Shown piece after piece: positions 42,574-55,033 of a stretch of 64,000 bases of DNA. The stretch lies in NCBI GenBank assembly GCA_021030915.1, contig JAGEMR010000083.1, positions 1 to 64,000 on the forward strand, given 5' to 3'. How positions within the stretch are numbered: the first letter of the stretch is position 1; the number at the start of each line of letters is the position of its first letter. A program made the position numbers and the translations under genes. The DNA comes from Astrothelium macrocarpum (taxonomy: Eukaryota > Ascomycota > Dothideomycetes > Trypetheliales > Trypetheliaceae). The notes under the pieces are model-generated. The model was not told where the DNA came from and did no database searches. It saw nothing but the letters and a program-made list of their open reading frames with translations.

Positions 42574-44204
42574 GGCAAATCCAATGTCAGCGTTGTTGGA
42601 AAGCCGAATAAGTCCAGGAATGCGATCAACTAGAAAATGGGTTGAGGACTAAATGTTGGCATAGGTGACTAAGACCAAACGAAACATTCACCACATTTAG
42701 TGCGTTGTGCGCCGCCGGATTTGGAGGACCTCCAAGTACGATTATGGAAATGATTGTCATTATGTCTCAAGTGGTATGTCATCTCTCAATGACTTTGTTT
42801 ACTTTGTGTTCAAATATCTTGCTCTTCAATCCAGAAAAAATTAGTCACCCACGGTCTTCTAATTTCAAGTGTGAAATGAGGCGCTAGTGCATGCATAAAG
42901 CCGCTGAATCCCGAACAAGGTTCGAGTAAGGTAGGAATACGTCCCAAATGTTTCTGTTGGAACGGAAGTAAGGGCGTGTCACAGGATACCAAACGACGTG
43001 CTGCTTATTCGTACGCCGCAGCTCGCGCCAAGATGTGGCAAAGGCCATGTGCGTCAACGATCCATGCTCCTAGATCACGAATCCGATGTTCGCGGGTTAT
43101 GGCATTCTGCACTGCGCTAGTCGGAATTGCTGACAGTGTTGTTTCACGGCCGACAGGCTCTCTTCGGAACCACGCTAAACAAAGGGCATAAGCTTGACAA
43201 GGAGCTAGTGAGCTCTCTTGTTTTGGTCTTGGTTATGAAGAATAGTGCAATACCTAGTAAATCAAGAGGAGGACAATCATCTTTGGCAAACCTCACCTAC
43301 GACTTGTCTCTTATCTGAGCGGATCAAGGTACCGCCTATGTGGGTTCACTTCGGTCACTAATGCGTTATCGCTTGGCGAGCCCGGCTTGGCCAACATTCG
43401 GTTGGCTCATCACACTCCTTCCACAGCTGCATCTCACACTGTTGAGGGCTACTGTTGGCTGTACATTGTACAAATAGCATGGGGGATTCCTCAGAACACC
43501 TTCTGCTAAATGGGCTGGGACCATGTAGCGTGCTTATGCCAAAGCAGTAAGGTTGCCTTTGAACTCCACGGATCAATGGAGTCGCGGGCATAGCTCGGTC
43601 AACGATGTGGCGATTACGTGCGCAACCATCCCAAGTAATCTATCAATGACTATCAAAGAATCTTCTTCTCGGAGTCTTCCATGGTGCAAATCACCGTGAG
43701 AAAATATCCCGAATAGTCAAGGTAGCAAGGCCGAGCTCATCGCGGCTGTTCTGCACTCAGCCGCCGGCGGAAGGGTAAGGACAGCGCCATTGCGCAGGGA
43801 CAATCTCCCGCTTCAACCCTCCAGGGCTCTGCATCCCAGTCATCATTGTGAAAAGCCCAATCTTCATCATCCTACAGTGGATCCGTCATCCTCTACTGGC
43901 CTCTGTCTTTACGATCATTCTCTGCGCTGAAGCTGTGCTCTCGTGTCCCTTTCAAGCTGCGTAAGCTCTTGCCTGCGAATCCAAGTTGGACGATATCTTA
44001 CACCGGCCTCGGCCGGCGAATAGGCCACTTCGCACCTAAGGATTATCTCGCATGTCGTTTTTGGATCAGTCCCCTTTCCTCAATTTACAATAACTACATG
44101 CGGAATCTACACACCTTTCAGGACGTACCACCAGGTCTTCAATCCCAATAGCGGCGCGCGGCCGCTTGGCGTCCATCTTACAGGTCGTGCGTGCTTTTCG
44201 CATC
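42574..44204. other. Divergent intergenic region, uS2m / wc-1
   Basis: About 1.6 kb between the uS2m and wc-1 start codons. Its right part probably includes a long wc-1 5' leader, as is usual for wc-1 genes. A minus-strand open stretch at roughly 43,008-43,228 looks weakly protein-like but lacks a start and ends in TAA. I could not build a supported gene here. Confidence 0.45.
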
Positions 44205-47200
44205 ATGAACGGCTATTATGGCCAACAATACAACCCAGACGATTTGCAGGGAATGGGAAGGATGGGGGATAGAAACAACAGCATGTCTATGATGGGCCAA
44301 GGTGGATTAAGTCCTGGATCATCTGGGATGCTTGGGGGCCAGTCGCTAGACGATATCGTCAATCAAAACTCAAAAGAGATACGCCGAAGCAGTGTTCCCG
44401 TTCCGTATGGAGGCAGTCAAAGCAATATGAGTCCTGATATACGGAGGCTTTCAATGATGGAGTTTACTGGCTCTTCTGCTGGAGGAGCACTGGATACTTA
44501 TCCGTTTGACCCTGCAACGTCGGTCCCGGATAATCTGATGTCGGGACAAACTCCAAACACAAACAATCGCACATCAATGAATAGCAGAAGGCAGTCTGGC
44601 AGCAATGTTGCTCTCAACGATCAATTCGCTGGTCAAAGCTCTCCCTACATGCAACATCCAGGCTCTACGTTTCAATCTCCAATGCATCCATCCACAGGAC
44701 TTGATGTGGGAATGGCAGATTCTTTCATGTCTCCCAGTCTCAGCATGCAACCAGACTTTTCAAGTATGAGTTCGATGATGCCAGGTGGTATGACTCCAAT
44801 GGATATGTATCAATCGGATTCCTATGCTTCACCAATGGGAGCGTCACCTATGCCCCAGAAGGTCCCAAACTCTACGCAACCCTCCTTGCCCAAGGATCCT
44901 AGTAGTGCTGGCACGACCTCAACTCCTCGAGATCAGCGTACAAGCACGGAACATCGATCTTCTACCGAGATGGGTCACAACTCATCACGTTCGCAAAGTT
45001 TTGATCAAATGCCAGGCAACTCCACTCAACAGGGCACACCTCAGCATCAATCCCAAAATCATGCCTCAAGTCAAATACTAGCAAATCAGGCCCACATCCA
45101 ACCACCTCAGACCCGGCAAAATCCACAGACAGCCAACGTTGCCAGCTCTGGAAAGTTTCCTTGGGCAGATCCGCCTGGTGAGTTGCCCGCTGACGTCTAA
45201 TTTGCCCTTTTCAATTGGGTTTCAGCATTACTAATGTCTACGCGTCTTTTAGATGGCTGGCCTTCGACCATGCACGGGCGACCGCATATGAATTCTCAAT
45301 ACAAAAATGCATATTCTTCTACTGGATTTGATATGTTGGGCGTTCTTGTAGGTCTCTTATAGACTCTAGTTGGGACGGAAAGCCTTTTGAAGCTAATCAT
45401 GGCAGATGCGTGTCGCAACTCGACCGAATCCGGAAATAAACATTGGCTCTGTTGATTTGTCATGCGCATTTGTCGTATGTGACGCAGAGATGGACGATTT
45501 CCCCATTGTCTATTGTTCGGATAACTTTGAACGGCTTACTGGATACAACAAACACATGATCCTTGGTAGGAACTGCAGATTCCTCCAATCACCTGACGGA
45601 AATGTTCAACCAGGCCTTAAACGGAAATACGTTGATGACGATTCTGTTCTTTACCTCAAAAATATGATCAATTTACGGAAAGAAGCTCAAATAAGCCTTA
45701 TCAATTATCGAAGAGGAGGTCAACCATTTATGAATCTTCTTACCATGATTCCGATCACATGGGATACGGATAATGTCAAATTCTTTGTCGGTTTCCAAGT
45801 TGATTTGGTGGAGCAGCCGAATGCCGTGACGAATAAGAATCCAGGTAAGATAACGAAGTGGTGTATCATATATTTCCACTAATTCTCTTCCAGACGGATC
45901 ATATTCCATCAATTACCAACGGAGCATGGGCCTACCGACATACACCTTAAATGCTCCAGACCACCACAACCCTACCGAGTTTGGCGGACAGACAATTCCA
46001 AGAGACGATGTCTCCACAGTACTAAGTACTATCGGTGCAGGCGAGTCCGAGCTGTCAAAGCGAATCTGGGACAAGGTGTTACTGGAAAACACTGACGACG
46101 TCATCCACGTGCTATCGCTCAAGGGTCTTTTCCTTTATTTATCTCCCTCTAGCAGCCGGATATTGGAATATGAGGCTCATGAGCTGGTCGGCACAGCGCT
46201 GTCTTCCGTCTGTCATCCATCCGACATCGTACCAGTGACGAGAGAATTAAAGGACACTTCATCAGGTGCTGCTGTTAATGTTGTGTTTCGCATCCGACGC
46301 AAGCATAGTGGCTACATGTGGTTCGAGGGTCATGGCTCCCTTCATACCGAACAAGGCAAGGGTCGAAAGTGCATCATTCTGGTTGGACGAGAGCGACCGG
46401 TTTACACGCTCAACAAGAGCGATATTCTGGCCGCCGGAGGCATTGGAGAGAATGAGCTATGGACAAAGATGTCAACTTCTGGCATGTTCCTTTTCGTGTC
46501 AGGTAATGTGAGACAGTTGCTTGACCGACAACCCGATGAATTGCTTGGCACCAGCATTCAAGGGCTGATGCGACAAGATTCGAAAGCCGAATTTGGTCGC
46601 ATACTTGAACTCTGCCGGACAGGAAAGAAAGCGTCAGTCAGACACGAAATGCTCAACAAACGCGGCCAAGTTCTGCAGTCATTTACAACTTTGTACCCGG
46701 GCGACGCCAGTGAGGGTCAAAAGCCGACTTTTGTGGTTGCGCAAACTCGCCTTATCAAGTTTTCTCGTGGAAACCAAACTTCGCAGAGACCGCCTCTCTA
46801 TCCCAAGGATGCGCGAGACTCGTCCACATCAGTCGCAACAGCCAGTTCCGCAAATATGATTGGAGCAAATCTCATAACGCAGCAAAGGGAGGGCACGCCG
46901 AAATCAGTATTGTCACAGAGATACCTGGGTACCGAAGGAGCCGCCATCACATACGCCGGTCAAAACGGACTAGTGCTGGGTCATCAAGATGTAGCGCTTG
47001 CATCCGATGAGAATGTATTCGACGAACTCAAGACTACGAGAAGCACTAGTTGGCAATTTGAACTCCGCCAAATGGAGAAGAGGAACAGACTGCTGGCGGA
47101 AGAAGTGCAAAGCTTGCTAGCAGCGAAAAAGAAACGAAAGCGAAGAAAGGGCGCTGGACAATTACAAAAGGATTGCGCGAATTGCCATACTCGGGTGACT

Positions 47201-47648
47201 CCAGAATGGAGAAGAGGCCCAAGTGGTAATAGAGATCTCTGTAATAGTTGCGGATTACGATGGGCAAAATTGGTATGTCTTTTTCTACAATTTTTGGTGG
47301 ATGCTCGAAGTGGAACATTTCTAACCCGTGTTCTCCCAGAATGGACGAGTGTCGCCACGAACAAACTCACAACATTCGGTTCACTCCAAGAGCGATGGAC
47401 AGAGCGGATCACCATCTAACGCCGCCAATCCGCAGTCTACGGCAAAGTCAGTCATGGGCAATAAGAATGAATCACCGAACCAGTCTTCAACGACACCCTC
47501 AACAAATCTGCCAAGCCAGTCACCGCGGCACGCTCTAGCGGATGCACATGCAGCTAAGATGCCCAAGGTCGAATCACAGTCGTCGCCTGTGCTTGGAACG
47601 AGTGGAATACCACCAAAAATCGAGGAGGGCGTAGAGCCTGATGCATGA
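44205..47648 (+). CDS. wc-1: Blue-light receptor and GATA-type transcription factor White Collar-1
   Basis: Five exons (44205-45177, 45253-45347, 45406-45844, 45894-47272, 47340-47648) give 1064 residues. WC-1 binds flavin and, with WC-2, drives light-induced and circadian transcription in the nucleus. The N-terminus MNGYYGQQYNPDD matches the family start, so ATG 44205 is chosen over the upstream TTG. A Ser/Gln/Met-rich activation-type region follows. The LOV domain contains the photoactive Cys in GRNCRFLQ (about 411-418) and NYRRGGQPFMNLLTMIPI. Two more PAS domains follow (around VIHVLSLKGLFLYLSPSSSR and TKMSTSGMFLFVSG). A basic stretch KKKRKRRKGAG precedes the GATA zinc finger CANCHTRVTPEWRRGPSGN ... 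CNSCGLRWAK (about 929-955). No long poly-Gln tract is present. All domains appear intact. Confidence 0.97.
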
Positions 47649-48813
47649 TAGGTTGTGACGACTGCAACGGCTGACTTTGCTACATGCATGATCCGGTCTC
47701 TTCTTTTACTGAGTTGATGGCGCGTTTACTTTTTTTTTTTGCTGATCTTCAAAGACAAATTTCTTTCGATACCCCTGTTATATTACCGGTAGAGGACGCA
47801 TTCGGCGGGTGAAAGTGCGGGTTGCAGCCGGTTTTGACTTTGTGCAAACACATCTGTTTTACGTCTTCTATGATGGGGATGATTTGAGATGATAGAGCGA
47901 GAGAGAGTAGCCAGCTGGCACTGCAGTTCCGGAAGTTACCATCCCTCCATCCAGACGGCCAATCGAGCGCGTCGGATTGTATCTATTCTCGAAACATTGG
48001 TGCACATAACCTTACGTACCCAAACGTATAAATGAAATGTCGTTTCCAAGAAAGAGAAAAAAAAAAAAAAAGAAAAAATAATTCCAGTAGATTCGCCGTC
48101 GCGTGCATGCATGTAAGATCGGTAACGATCACATTAAAAGCAATCTCCCCCCCGCGGGATCATCATTCTCATGCGGTTAGACGTCATGGGTAATGTGTAT
48201 TGGGAATAAGGGAAGCCCCCCCTCCCCTGGTCCAATGTGGCGCGATCCGAAACGCAGACCATGCCAGAAAGCTGGGCTCCCTCTCGGCAACGTCCAGAGC
48301 AAAGCTGCTACTGCAAGGACGCCGCGCTGCTGCTGCTACTGCGAGAGGAGCGATCCCCCAGGTCCCGGGGGCAAAACCCACCATGGGCCCCCCCATGCAT
48401 GCTTTGCTTCAGGCCTCGGGCGGCCGGTGGCGTGTGAAAGCCTGCTCTTTTAATCTCCTCATCGCCGTCCTTTTCAAATCCATCTCTTTGACGATTTTTC
48501 TGCTGATGGCTCTCGAGTTGGTGATGGCGGCCCGACCTGCCGATCTCGGTCGGAGGTAAGGATTCACGTCCTGGGGCAAGCGACATCTGTCAGCTCGTGC
48601 ATGTCAATGCGTTGTCAATGCGTATTTTCAGTCCGTATTAAACAATCCAAAGTTACACGCGGCCTTGGGTCTTTTTACTCGACCTCCTCTCCAAGTGATT
48701 TGTCTCGGAAGCAGTGACACGTTGTTTTGTTTATTTTGTATATTGTGTGTTTACGCCGAAAGTCAGGGTGATAGCAGTCGAAACGTGCCATCGCAAAAGA
48801 CGAGGCTACACTG
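47649..48813. other. Intergenic region between wc-1 and the Ras-like gene
   Basis: About 1.2 kb with several homopolymer runs (T near 47,730; A at about 48,056-48,073). Open frames at 48,184-48,586 have Pro/Gly/Cys-rich, atypical composition and are not called. No RNA gene is recognised. Confidence 0.45.
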
Positions 48814-49760
48814 ATGGACGATTCGAGAATATCAATAACTGTCTGTGGTGATGGGGGCTGTGGTATGTGTAGGAATTGCATGTTTGGGTGACATGGCTCG
48901 AGCTCACTGCAGCTTTGATTGTCAGGAAAGTCATCAATCACATTACGACTCGTTCGAAGTCAATGGACACATGAGTGAGTTTCAGGTTTCATCTCGATTG
49001 ACCAACGCTGCTGACCAAGTCTCCTCAGATACGATCCCACAATAGGTAGCTTCTCCAGTCCCCTAACTATCCTGTTCAACACCTCACACCTGCCCCTCTA
49101 GAGGACTCATATTCCGTCACCCGCACTGTCGATGGCCAAACCTACCACCTCGCCCTTACGGACACCGCAGGTCAAGAAGAATACCGCGGCCTCTGGGCCA
49201 CTAGCAATCTCAAATCCGATGCCTTCCTACTCGTCTACGACATCACCAATGCGTCCTCCCTCGAAGCTCTCGACTACTTTATGCAGATGATCGACATGGA
49301 GACAGAGCAGCGGCTCGATAGTGGGGGCGTTCCTCCTGTGAAGATTGTTGCAGGAAACAAGTGCGATCTACAGGGTGCAAGACAGATCAAGAGTCAGATC
49401 GGGTTGGAGTGGGCGAGAGCGAGGAAGTGTGGGTTTATGGAAACGAGTGCAAGGGAGATGGTGAATATTGAGGAGACTTTTGCATGTGAGTGCCATCCCT
49501 TCCCAGAAATCTTGCTTGACGACTTTCGGGTTTTGTGTAGCAGCAATGCAAACTGATAGGCGTTAGTACTTGTGCGACGGGTGGTTGAGGCGAGAAGACG
49601 ACAGGCAGGCGGCTACACAGAATCACCTCGAGTTGAAGCTCAGGCAACAGCGGGCGCAACGTCAAACGAGAAACTTGCTAAACAGGCTGCAGCTGGACAA
49701 TCAGATCCTGGACAATCATCCAAGAAGCAGAGCTTTTGGTCGAAGTTGAGATGTTGTTGA
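48814..49760 (+). CDS. Ras-family small GTPase
   Basis: Five exons (48814-48862, 48926-48974, 49029-49045, 49102-49485, 49567-49760) give 230 residues. All G boxes are present: P-loop GDGGCGKS (12-19), effector loop YDPTIEDSY, switch II DTAGQEEYRGLW, NKCD and ETSAR. The first three exons are tiny (49, 49 and 17 nt) and are only found by following the Ras consensus across introns. The final exon joins FALLVRRVVEARRRQAGGY to a disordered tail ending KKQSFWSKLRCC. The terminal double Cys suggests prenylation or acylation and membrane attachment, although it is not a classical CAAX box. The P-loop Cys where Ras and Rsr1 have Val sets it apart from RAS1/RAS2; subfamily is uncertain. Adjacent genes give no functional clue. 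Confidence 0.9.
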
Positions 49761-50294
49761 TCTTCTGATACCCTTGCCGCGAGTTCAGTCTACATCATTT
49801 TCTATAAATACTTGTAATAAGCAATATTTTCATTAAGGTTCAGCCGCATACGGGGGAGCGTCGGGGGTTGGAAAGAGGAGATTTCATAAAAAACGTTTGG
49901 TTGGGCAAAGTGAACTGGTTTTCAGAAGCGTACATGGGCAGGGTGAGGGGTTATGGTAATACAAGAGGAAGTTGTACGTTGACAGTGTACGATATTGTAG
50001 CCGTTGTAGTAAAGAACACTTGGGAAGAGAATTCCAATTCCTCTTTCAAACCCAATTTCTCGTTCTTCTCGCAAATGCTTGAACGAAGTTCATGTCGCAG
50101 GTTCAGTCGAGACACCGCTTACCCGCTGTTTTCTGGCCCGGGCTTGGAAGCACGTCACCGACCAAATGAATTTTCGAACACGGCTGGCCTGACCCACGAC
50201 AAATATTGTAACCTTAACAACAGAATTTTTCGAGTCCTATCTACTGTATAGAAAGAGTGAGGCTGTCTTGTGGAGCATGTTCCAATAAGGGAAG
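49761..50294. other. Intergenic region, Ras-like gene / mitochondrial carrier
   Basis: About 530 bp between two plus-strand genes. It should hold the Ras-like 3' UTR and the carrier promoter. No additional gene is seen. Confidence 0.45.
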
Positions 50295-51570
50295 ATGGAG
50301 GAATTGGAAGCGCGACCGCAGGACGCGACCCAGACGATAAAAGATCTTGCATCTGGAGCTTGCGGTGGTATCGCACAGGTCTTGCTTGGTGAGACCTTTT
50401 TTTTCATTACTACTCACGGCTTCGACTTTACGTTCTTTCAGCTTCGTTTTCGTACATGCATATGCATTAAAAAGAATGTCTCAGTCTTTAACCATTTTCT
50501 CAAAAGCTCTCTCTCGACCTTGTTTCAACAATGACCAGTGGTAATTTACCGACTGCCAAGGCATGAAGCTAACTTTAACTTAGGACAGCCCTTCGGTAAG
50601 AACAGAAATCGAATCACACTTCGCCCCATTATAACAGCGTGTGTCAGATATTGTCAAGGTCCGCCTTCAAACCACCACCCAATACAAGAACGCCCTCGAC
50701 AGCGCCACCCAAATATGGAAGAATGAAGGTCCCATCGCCTTCTACAAAGGCACCCTAACCCCACTCATCGGCATCGGCGCCTGCGTAAGCAATCCCTCCC
50801 CCTCCCCCCCTCCCCTCCGCCCATCTAACCCATCCGCCTTCCCACCCCCAGGTCTCCATCCAATTCGGCGCCTTCCACTACGCCCGCCGCGCCTTCGAAA
50901 CCGCCAATACCCGCGACTCCCCCGACGCCCCACCGACCCTCTCGCTCCCACAATTCTACCTCGCCGGCGCCTTCGCGGGCGTCACCAACAGCGTCATCTC
51001 GGGCCCAATCGAGCACGTGCGCATCCGGCTACAAACACAGCCCCACGATCCCTCCAAACGTCTGTACGCCGGCCCCGTCGACTGCATCCGCAAGCTCGGG
51101 CTGCGCGGGCTGTACCGCGGGGAGGCGGTGACGGTGCTGCGCGAGGCGCAGGCGTACGGCGTGTGGTTCGCCGTGTTCGAGGCGCTGATGCTCGCCGATG
51201 CGCGGCGCACGGGGGTGCCGCGCGAGGAGGTCGCGACGTGGAAGGTTGCTGCATATGGTGGGCTCGCGGGGGAGGCGCTGTGGTTGTCGAGCTATCCGTT
51301 CGATGTCGTGAAGAGCAAGATGCAGAGTGATGGGTTTGGCGAGGGCCAGCGGTTTCGCACGATGCGGGAGTGCTTTGCGAAGACGTGGCGGGCTGAGGGG
51401 ATGGGTGGGTTTTGGAAGGGACTGGCGCCGACGTTGTTGAGGGCTATGCCGGTTAGTGCGGGGACGTTTGCGGTGTAAGTGCTTTTGCTTGCTGTGGAGG
51501 TTTGGGGAGGTTGGAGAAGCTAATGGGATGATATAGGGCTGAGGTGACGATGCGGTGGTTGAACTCGTGA
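50295..51570 (+). CDS. Mitochondrial solute carrier, YMC1/YMC2-like
   Basis: Five exons (50295-50388, 50584-50595, 50648-50784, 50852-51474, 51537-51570) give 299 residues, standard for the SLC25 family. It would exchange a metabolite across the inner mitochondrial membrane. The three carrier repeats are visible through P-x-[DE]-x-x-[KR] signatures: QPFDIVKVRLQ (assembled across a 12-nt exon), GPIEHVRIRLQ and YPFDVVKSKMQ. The N-terminal block DLASGACGGIAQVLLGQPF and the repeat-1 end GTLTPLIGIGACVSIQFG resemble YMC1/YMC2-type carriers (amino-acid related) more than carnitine or ornithine carriers; substrate is uncertain. Intron 1 is longer than average (195 bp). Coding-strand composition runs from C-rich (50,740-51,060) to G-rich (51,120-51,480). 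Confidence 0.9.
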
Positions 51571-51763
51571 GGACGAGGTAGGGCGAGGTAGGGAAGATGT
51601 AAGCCTGACCATGGAATTGACTGGGGGGCGTCAGATCAGCGCATAGGAGGGTTTTTTTGTTTTCAACAACGTTCAACAATTTTGGAGAAATTTTTTCTTT
51701 TTTAATTGGAAGCATCAGCTGGTGGGAGGGACCCCGGCGATTCTCGTTGTGCTATGGTGACTC

Positions 51764-54427
51764 TTAAATATCCTTTCCCCCTTCATTTACCGCTTCTGCA
51801 ATCCAATCCAACTGCACCGCACTCACACCCCTTCCATAGCTCTTATTAGTATACACAAACTCTACAAACATTATTGCCTCCACCTTTTTTCCAAACATCA
51901 CGCTGCTTGGATGGATCGCCACTGCATGGTTTCCCAAACACGTTTTGTAACTCCCATCTGGCATCAAGCGCGCCGTGTTCGCGTGAAAACCGCGAAGAAA
52001 GCATTTCAAAATCGCTACCGTCTTCTCCTCTGGTACCACCCGGCGCTCCCCATACTCATCCTCGTGGTCCTGGAGTGCTGTGCTGGCCGACACCAGCTTT
52101 TGCTGGAGACACTGCGCACGTAGTTGCTTCCGTACATTCATGACATTCTGCATGGCTCGATGCGACACGAATCGTTGCTCGGCCCACGCTTTTCGGTTTG
52201 TCTGCTCTGCCGCATATCCTCTGACGGTGGCGAGTAGTGTGAGGAGGTCCCCCTGCCGTCGGAAGACGCCACCACGCGCCATGCTGGCTTCTTCACGCTT
52301 CTCTTCGCTTGTGGGGTTTAGGAAGACATTCTCGACGCTGAGCGCAGCGACTATGTCAATGACTTCGAGACAGCACTCCCCATCATTGCGAGCGGCGCCT
52401 TGCACTATAACGCGAGCTAGGGATGGGGAAAGAGGGAGCTTGGACATGTAGAGACCGATTGGGGAGATGGCGCCTTGGTCGGTGAGAGCGTTAAGGGTTA
52501 GGAGGTGGAGGAGGCCTTGCTCGAGAGCAGCTTGGGATGGAGAGTTGAGGAGGGGGAAATTGAAAATATCATTGATGCCTCGGGCTTTCATGGTCAAGGC
52601 GGCAGAGCTCACGTCACAGCGAAGCATCTCGGGGCTGGAGCTCTTGTCCATCTTTTGGTATGTCTCTTCTGTGTATAATCTCCAGCATTTTCCAGGCATT
52701 TCTCTTCCAGCTCTTCCGGCTCGTTGGATTGCCGAAGAGCGGGATATAACTTTCGCTATTAGAGCTTCAAGACCAAGACGGCTGTGAAAATGCTTCTGTT
52801 TTTCTTTGCCAGTATCAATTACATAGCGAACTCCGGGAATAGTGACGGATGTTTCGGCAATGTTTGTTGACAGAATGACCTTCCGTGTGAAGCCTTTTAC
52901 AGGGATAAAGACATCAGCTTGTTGACGAGGTGATAGAGCTGCATATAATGGGAGCGTAAGGATCTAGTATGATTAGCATGCAGGTTTTGGTCACTAAGCG
53001 AACAGTATTTGACATCTCTTCAGGGTTGAAGCGGATACAAGGTTCGAGCCACTTACTTTTGGCATGTTTGCGGCCATTTCCCTAGAGTAATCTTCGACTA
53101 GCTTTTTCAAAGACTCTATAACCTCCTGACCTGTGAGAAAGACTAAAATGTCCCCTGGGAGGGGCTCCCCATAATGGATTTGGAATATTTGTTTGACTGA
53201 AGTGTATAAGAGATCGACGGTTGGTTCTCCCAAGTAAAGGATCTCTACCGGGTACTGTCGCCCTTGAATATAACAGACGGAAACATGCTTGGAAGATGCT
53301 GCAACCGATTTCTGGCTCTCTCCATTCGTCTGTATGACAGCAGGTTGGCTTTTCGGGGTTTTGGTACGATCCGGGACAATTCTGATAGCTTTCCCGTTGA
53401 TAGTGATGAATTCGACCTCGCCGTTGGCGTTAGTAGACTTACGCTTCTTGCTTCGTTTTTTATCTCGAGGAGTAGGCTTGCATTCCGGCTTTGGGGGCGA
53501 TGAGTCGTGTTTGGATTTGGAATTGTCTTCATCCTCAGAAGTCGAAATACCAGACCATGAAGACTCCGAATAACCGTCATCCGCTTCATCCAGAGCAGAC
53601 TGATTCGACTGCAACTCAGATTTTTTAAAGCCTTCTTCAAAGAACTGAACCAGCGCTTCTGTATCAGTAGTTGCGCTCATCACCACAATCTTCAATTTTT
53701 TCTCTCTTCTCCCCTCCCCATCCGCCTCACCAGTGACAATTCTCCGTAGGAAGCCGAGGATAAGATCCACATTGACGCTCCTCTCGTGCACTTCGTCTAC
53801 AATGACAACACTGTAATTCTTCAACCAGGGGTCCCTCAGGAGTTCCTGTAATAGCATGCCCTCCGTAAGATATTTGATGCGCATCCCAGGCGAAGTAGAA
53901 CTGTCAAAACGGACAGAGTAGCCAACCTTGCTCGCAGGCGATGATGATCCCACGGTACTCCCCAGTTCATTTGCTACACGTCGAGCCAGCGAGATCGCAG
54001 CCACTCGTCGTGGCTGGGTAATGGCGATTTGACCCTTGCACCATTGACAATCTAGTAGAAATTGAGGCACCTGGGTGGATTTGCCCGAACCTGTCTCACC
54101 AACAAGAATCAAAACATCTTTTTCGTCAAGAGCATTACGAATCTCCCTTTGATGGGTCCAGATGGGCAATTCTCTGCGCGCGGACTGTATCGATTTCACT
54201 TTTTCTTGGCGATTGACTCGGGTTTTCTGAACGACATTTTGAGGTTGGGTTCCGACTAAAGGACCGCCGGTTGCTGTGAGTTTGCCGTCTGAATCCTCTT
54301 TGAAGACGGGGGCCTCCCTGATGCCTTTTCCGTTCATAAATGAAGGTTGTGGTTTGCCTGCTATCTGTTGAATCGACGGGGATTGACCTCTTTTGCGCTT
54401 TTGGCCGTGGAATGCGAGGGACGCCAT
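51764..54427 (-). CDS. DHR2: DEAH-box ATP-dependent RNA helicase, DHR2/DHX33-like
   Basis: Two exons (54427-53057 and 52963-51764) give 856 residues. Yeast Dhr2 acts in nucleolar pre-rRNA processing for the small ribosomal subunit. Motif I is LILVGETGSGKST (about 106-118), motif Ia TQPRRVAAISLARRVA, motif II DEVH in VIVDEVHERSVNVDLILG and motif III SATTDTEALV. Motifs IV-VI follow (DILVFLTGQE, LSTNIAETSVTIPG, QRAGRAGREMPGKCWRLYTE), then the ratchet/OB-fold C-terminus. Between motif III and the second RecA domain sits an insertion of about 130 residues, acidic then Lys/Arg/Ser-rich, unusually long. The start at 54427 is the first ATG in frame; an upstream non-ATG extension is unlikely. Confidence 0.85.
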
Positions 54428-55033
54428 GCTAGCATCAAGAATAATATTTTGGTAGAGAAACTGAGTGGAAGTGAAGGGCTCAGATTGTCTGTGGGGAGCT
54501 CCCGACCATGTTAGACACAACCAACCACGGTACTTACTTGCCAACTGGACACGGGTGTAGAGGAAAATGTACTCGGGAGTTCCTCGCTCGGTTATGGGCG
54601 CAAAATAAAATTTGAAGTCAACGTCCGCCGTGTAAGCTTATGTTTTAAATTTCAATAATGGATGGTTATTTTCTATGGTCTTTAGCTAAGATAGATTCTA
54701 ATACATAGCAATCACGACATTAACTATGTCCAGTGTGTCAAGCATCATATTGAAATTCAGCATTGCGATTAATGAAGAAGGTTGAGGACTGGCTTAATTA
54801 TGTATTTTTAAGATTGTTTCTGCTCATTGCTCTCTGCTCCATGAGATGATTTAGTGATGTGATGTGTTGTGTACACGGATTAATATTCATTGTCCGACTG
54901 CACTCCTAGAAGCATCCGTCAAGCGTCAAGGCAATGGACCAGCGCAATCGCTGTTGGTGATTCAAAACCCGCTGGAGTATTCCACAATTGCATTTCTTGC
55001 AGGTTTGGTGTTCGGCTTCATCTTAGTGCAAGC
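54428..55033. other. Intergenic region upstream of the DEAH helicase
   Basis: About 600 AT-rich bases between two minus-strand genes: helicase promoter at the left, 3' UTR of the helical protein at the right. Nothing else is recognised. Confidence 0.45.

Noticed and set aside
48184..48586. Overlapping Pro/Gly/Cys-rich frames downstream of wc-1
   Set aside because: Several frames are open at once because of GC-rich low-complexity sequence; none resembles a protein family.
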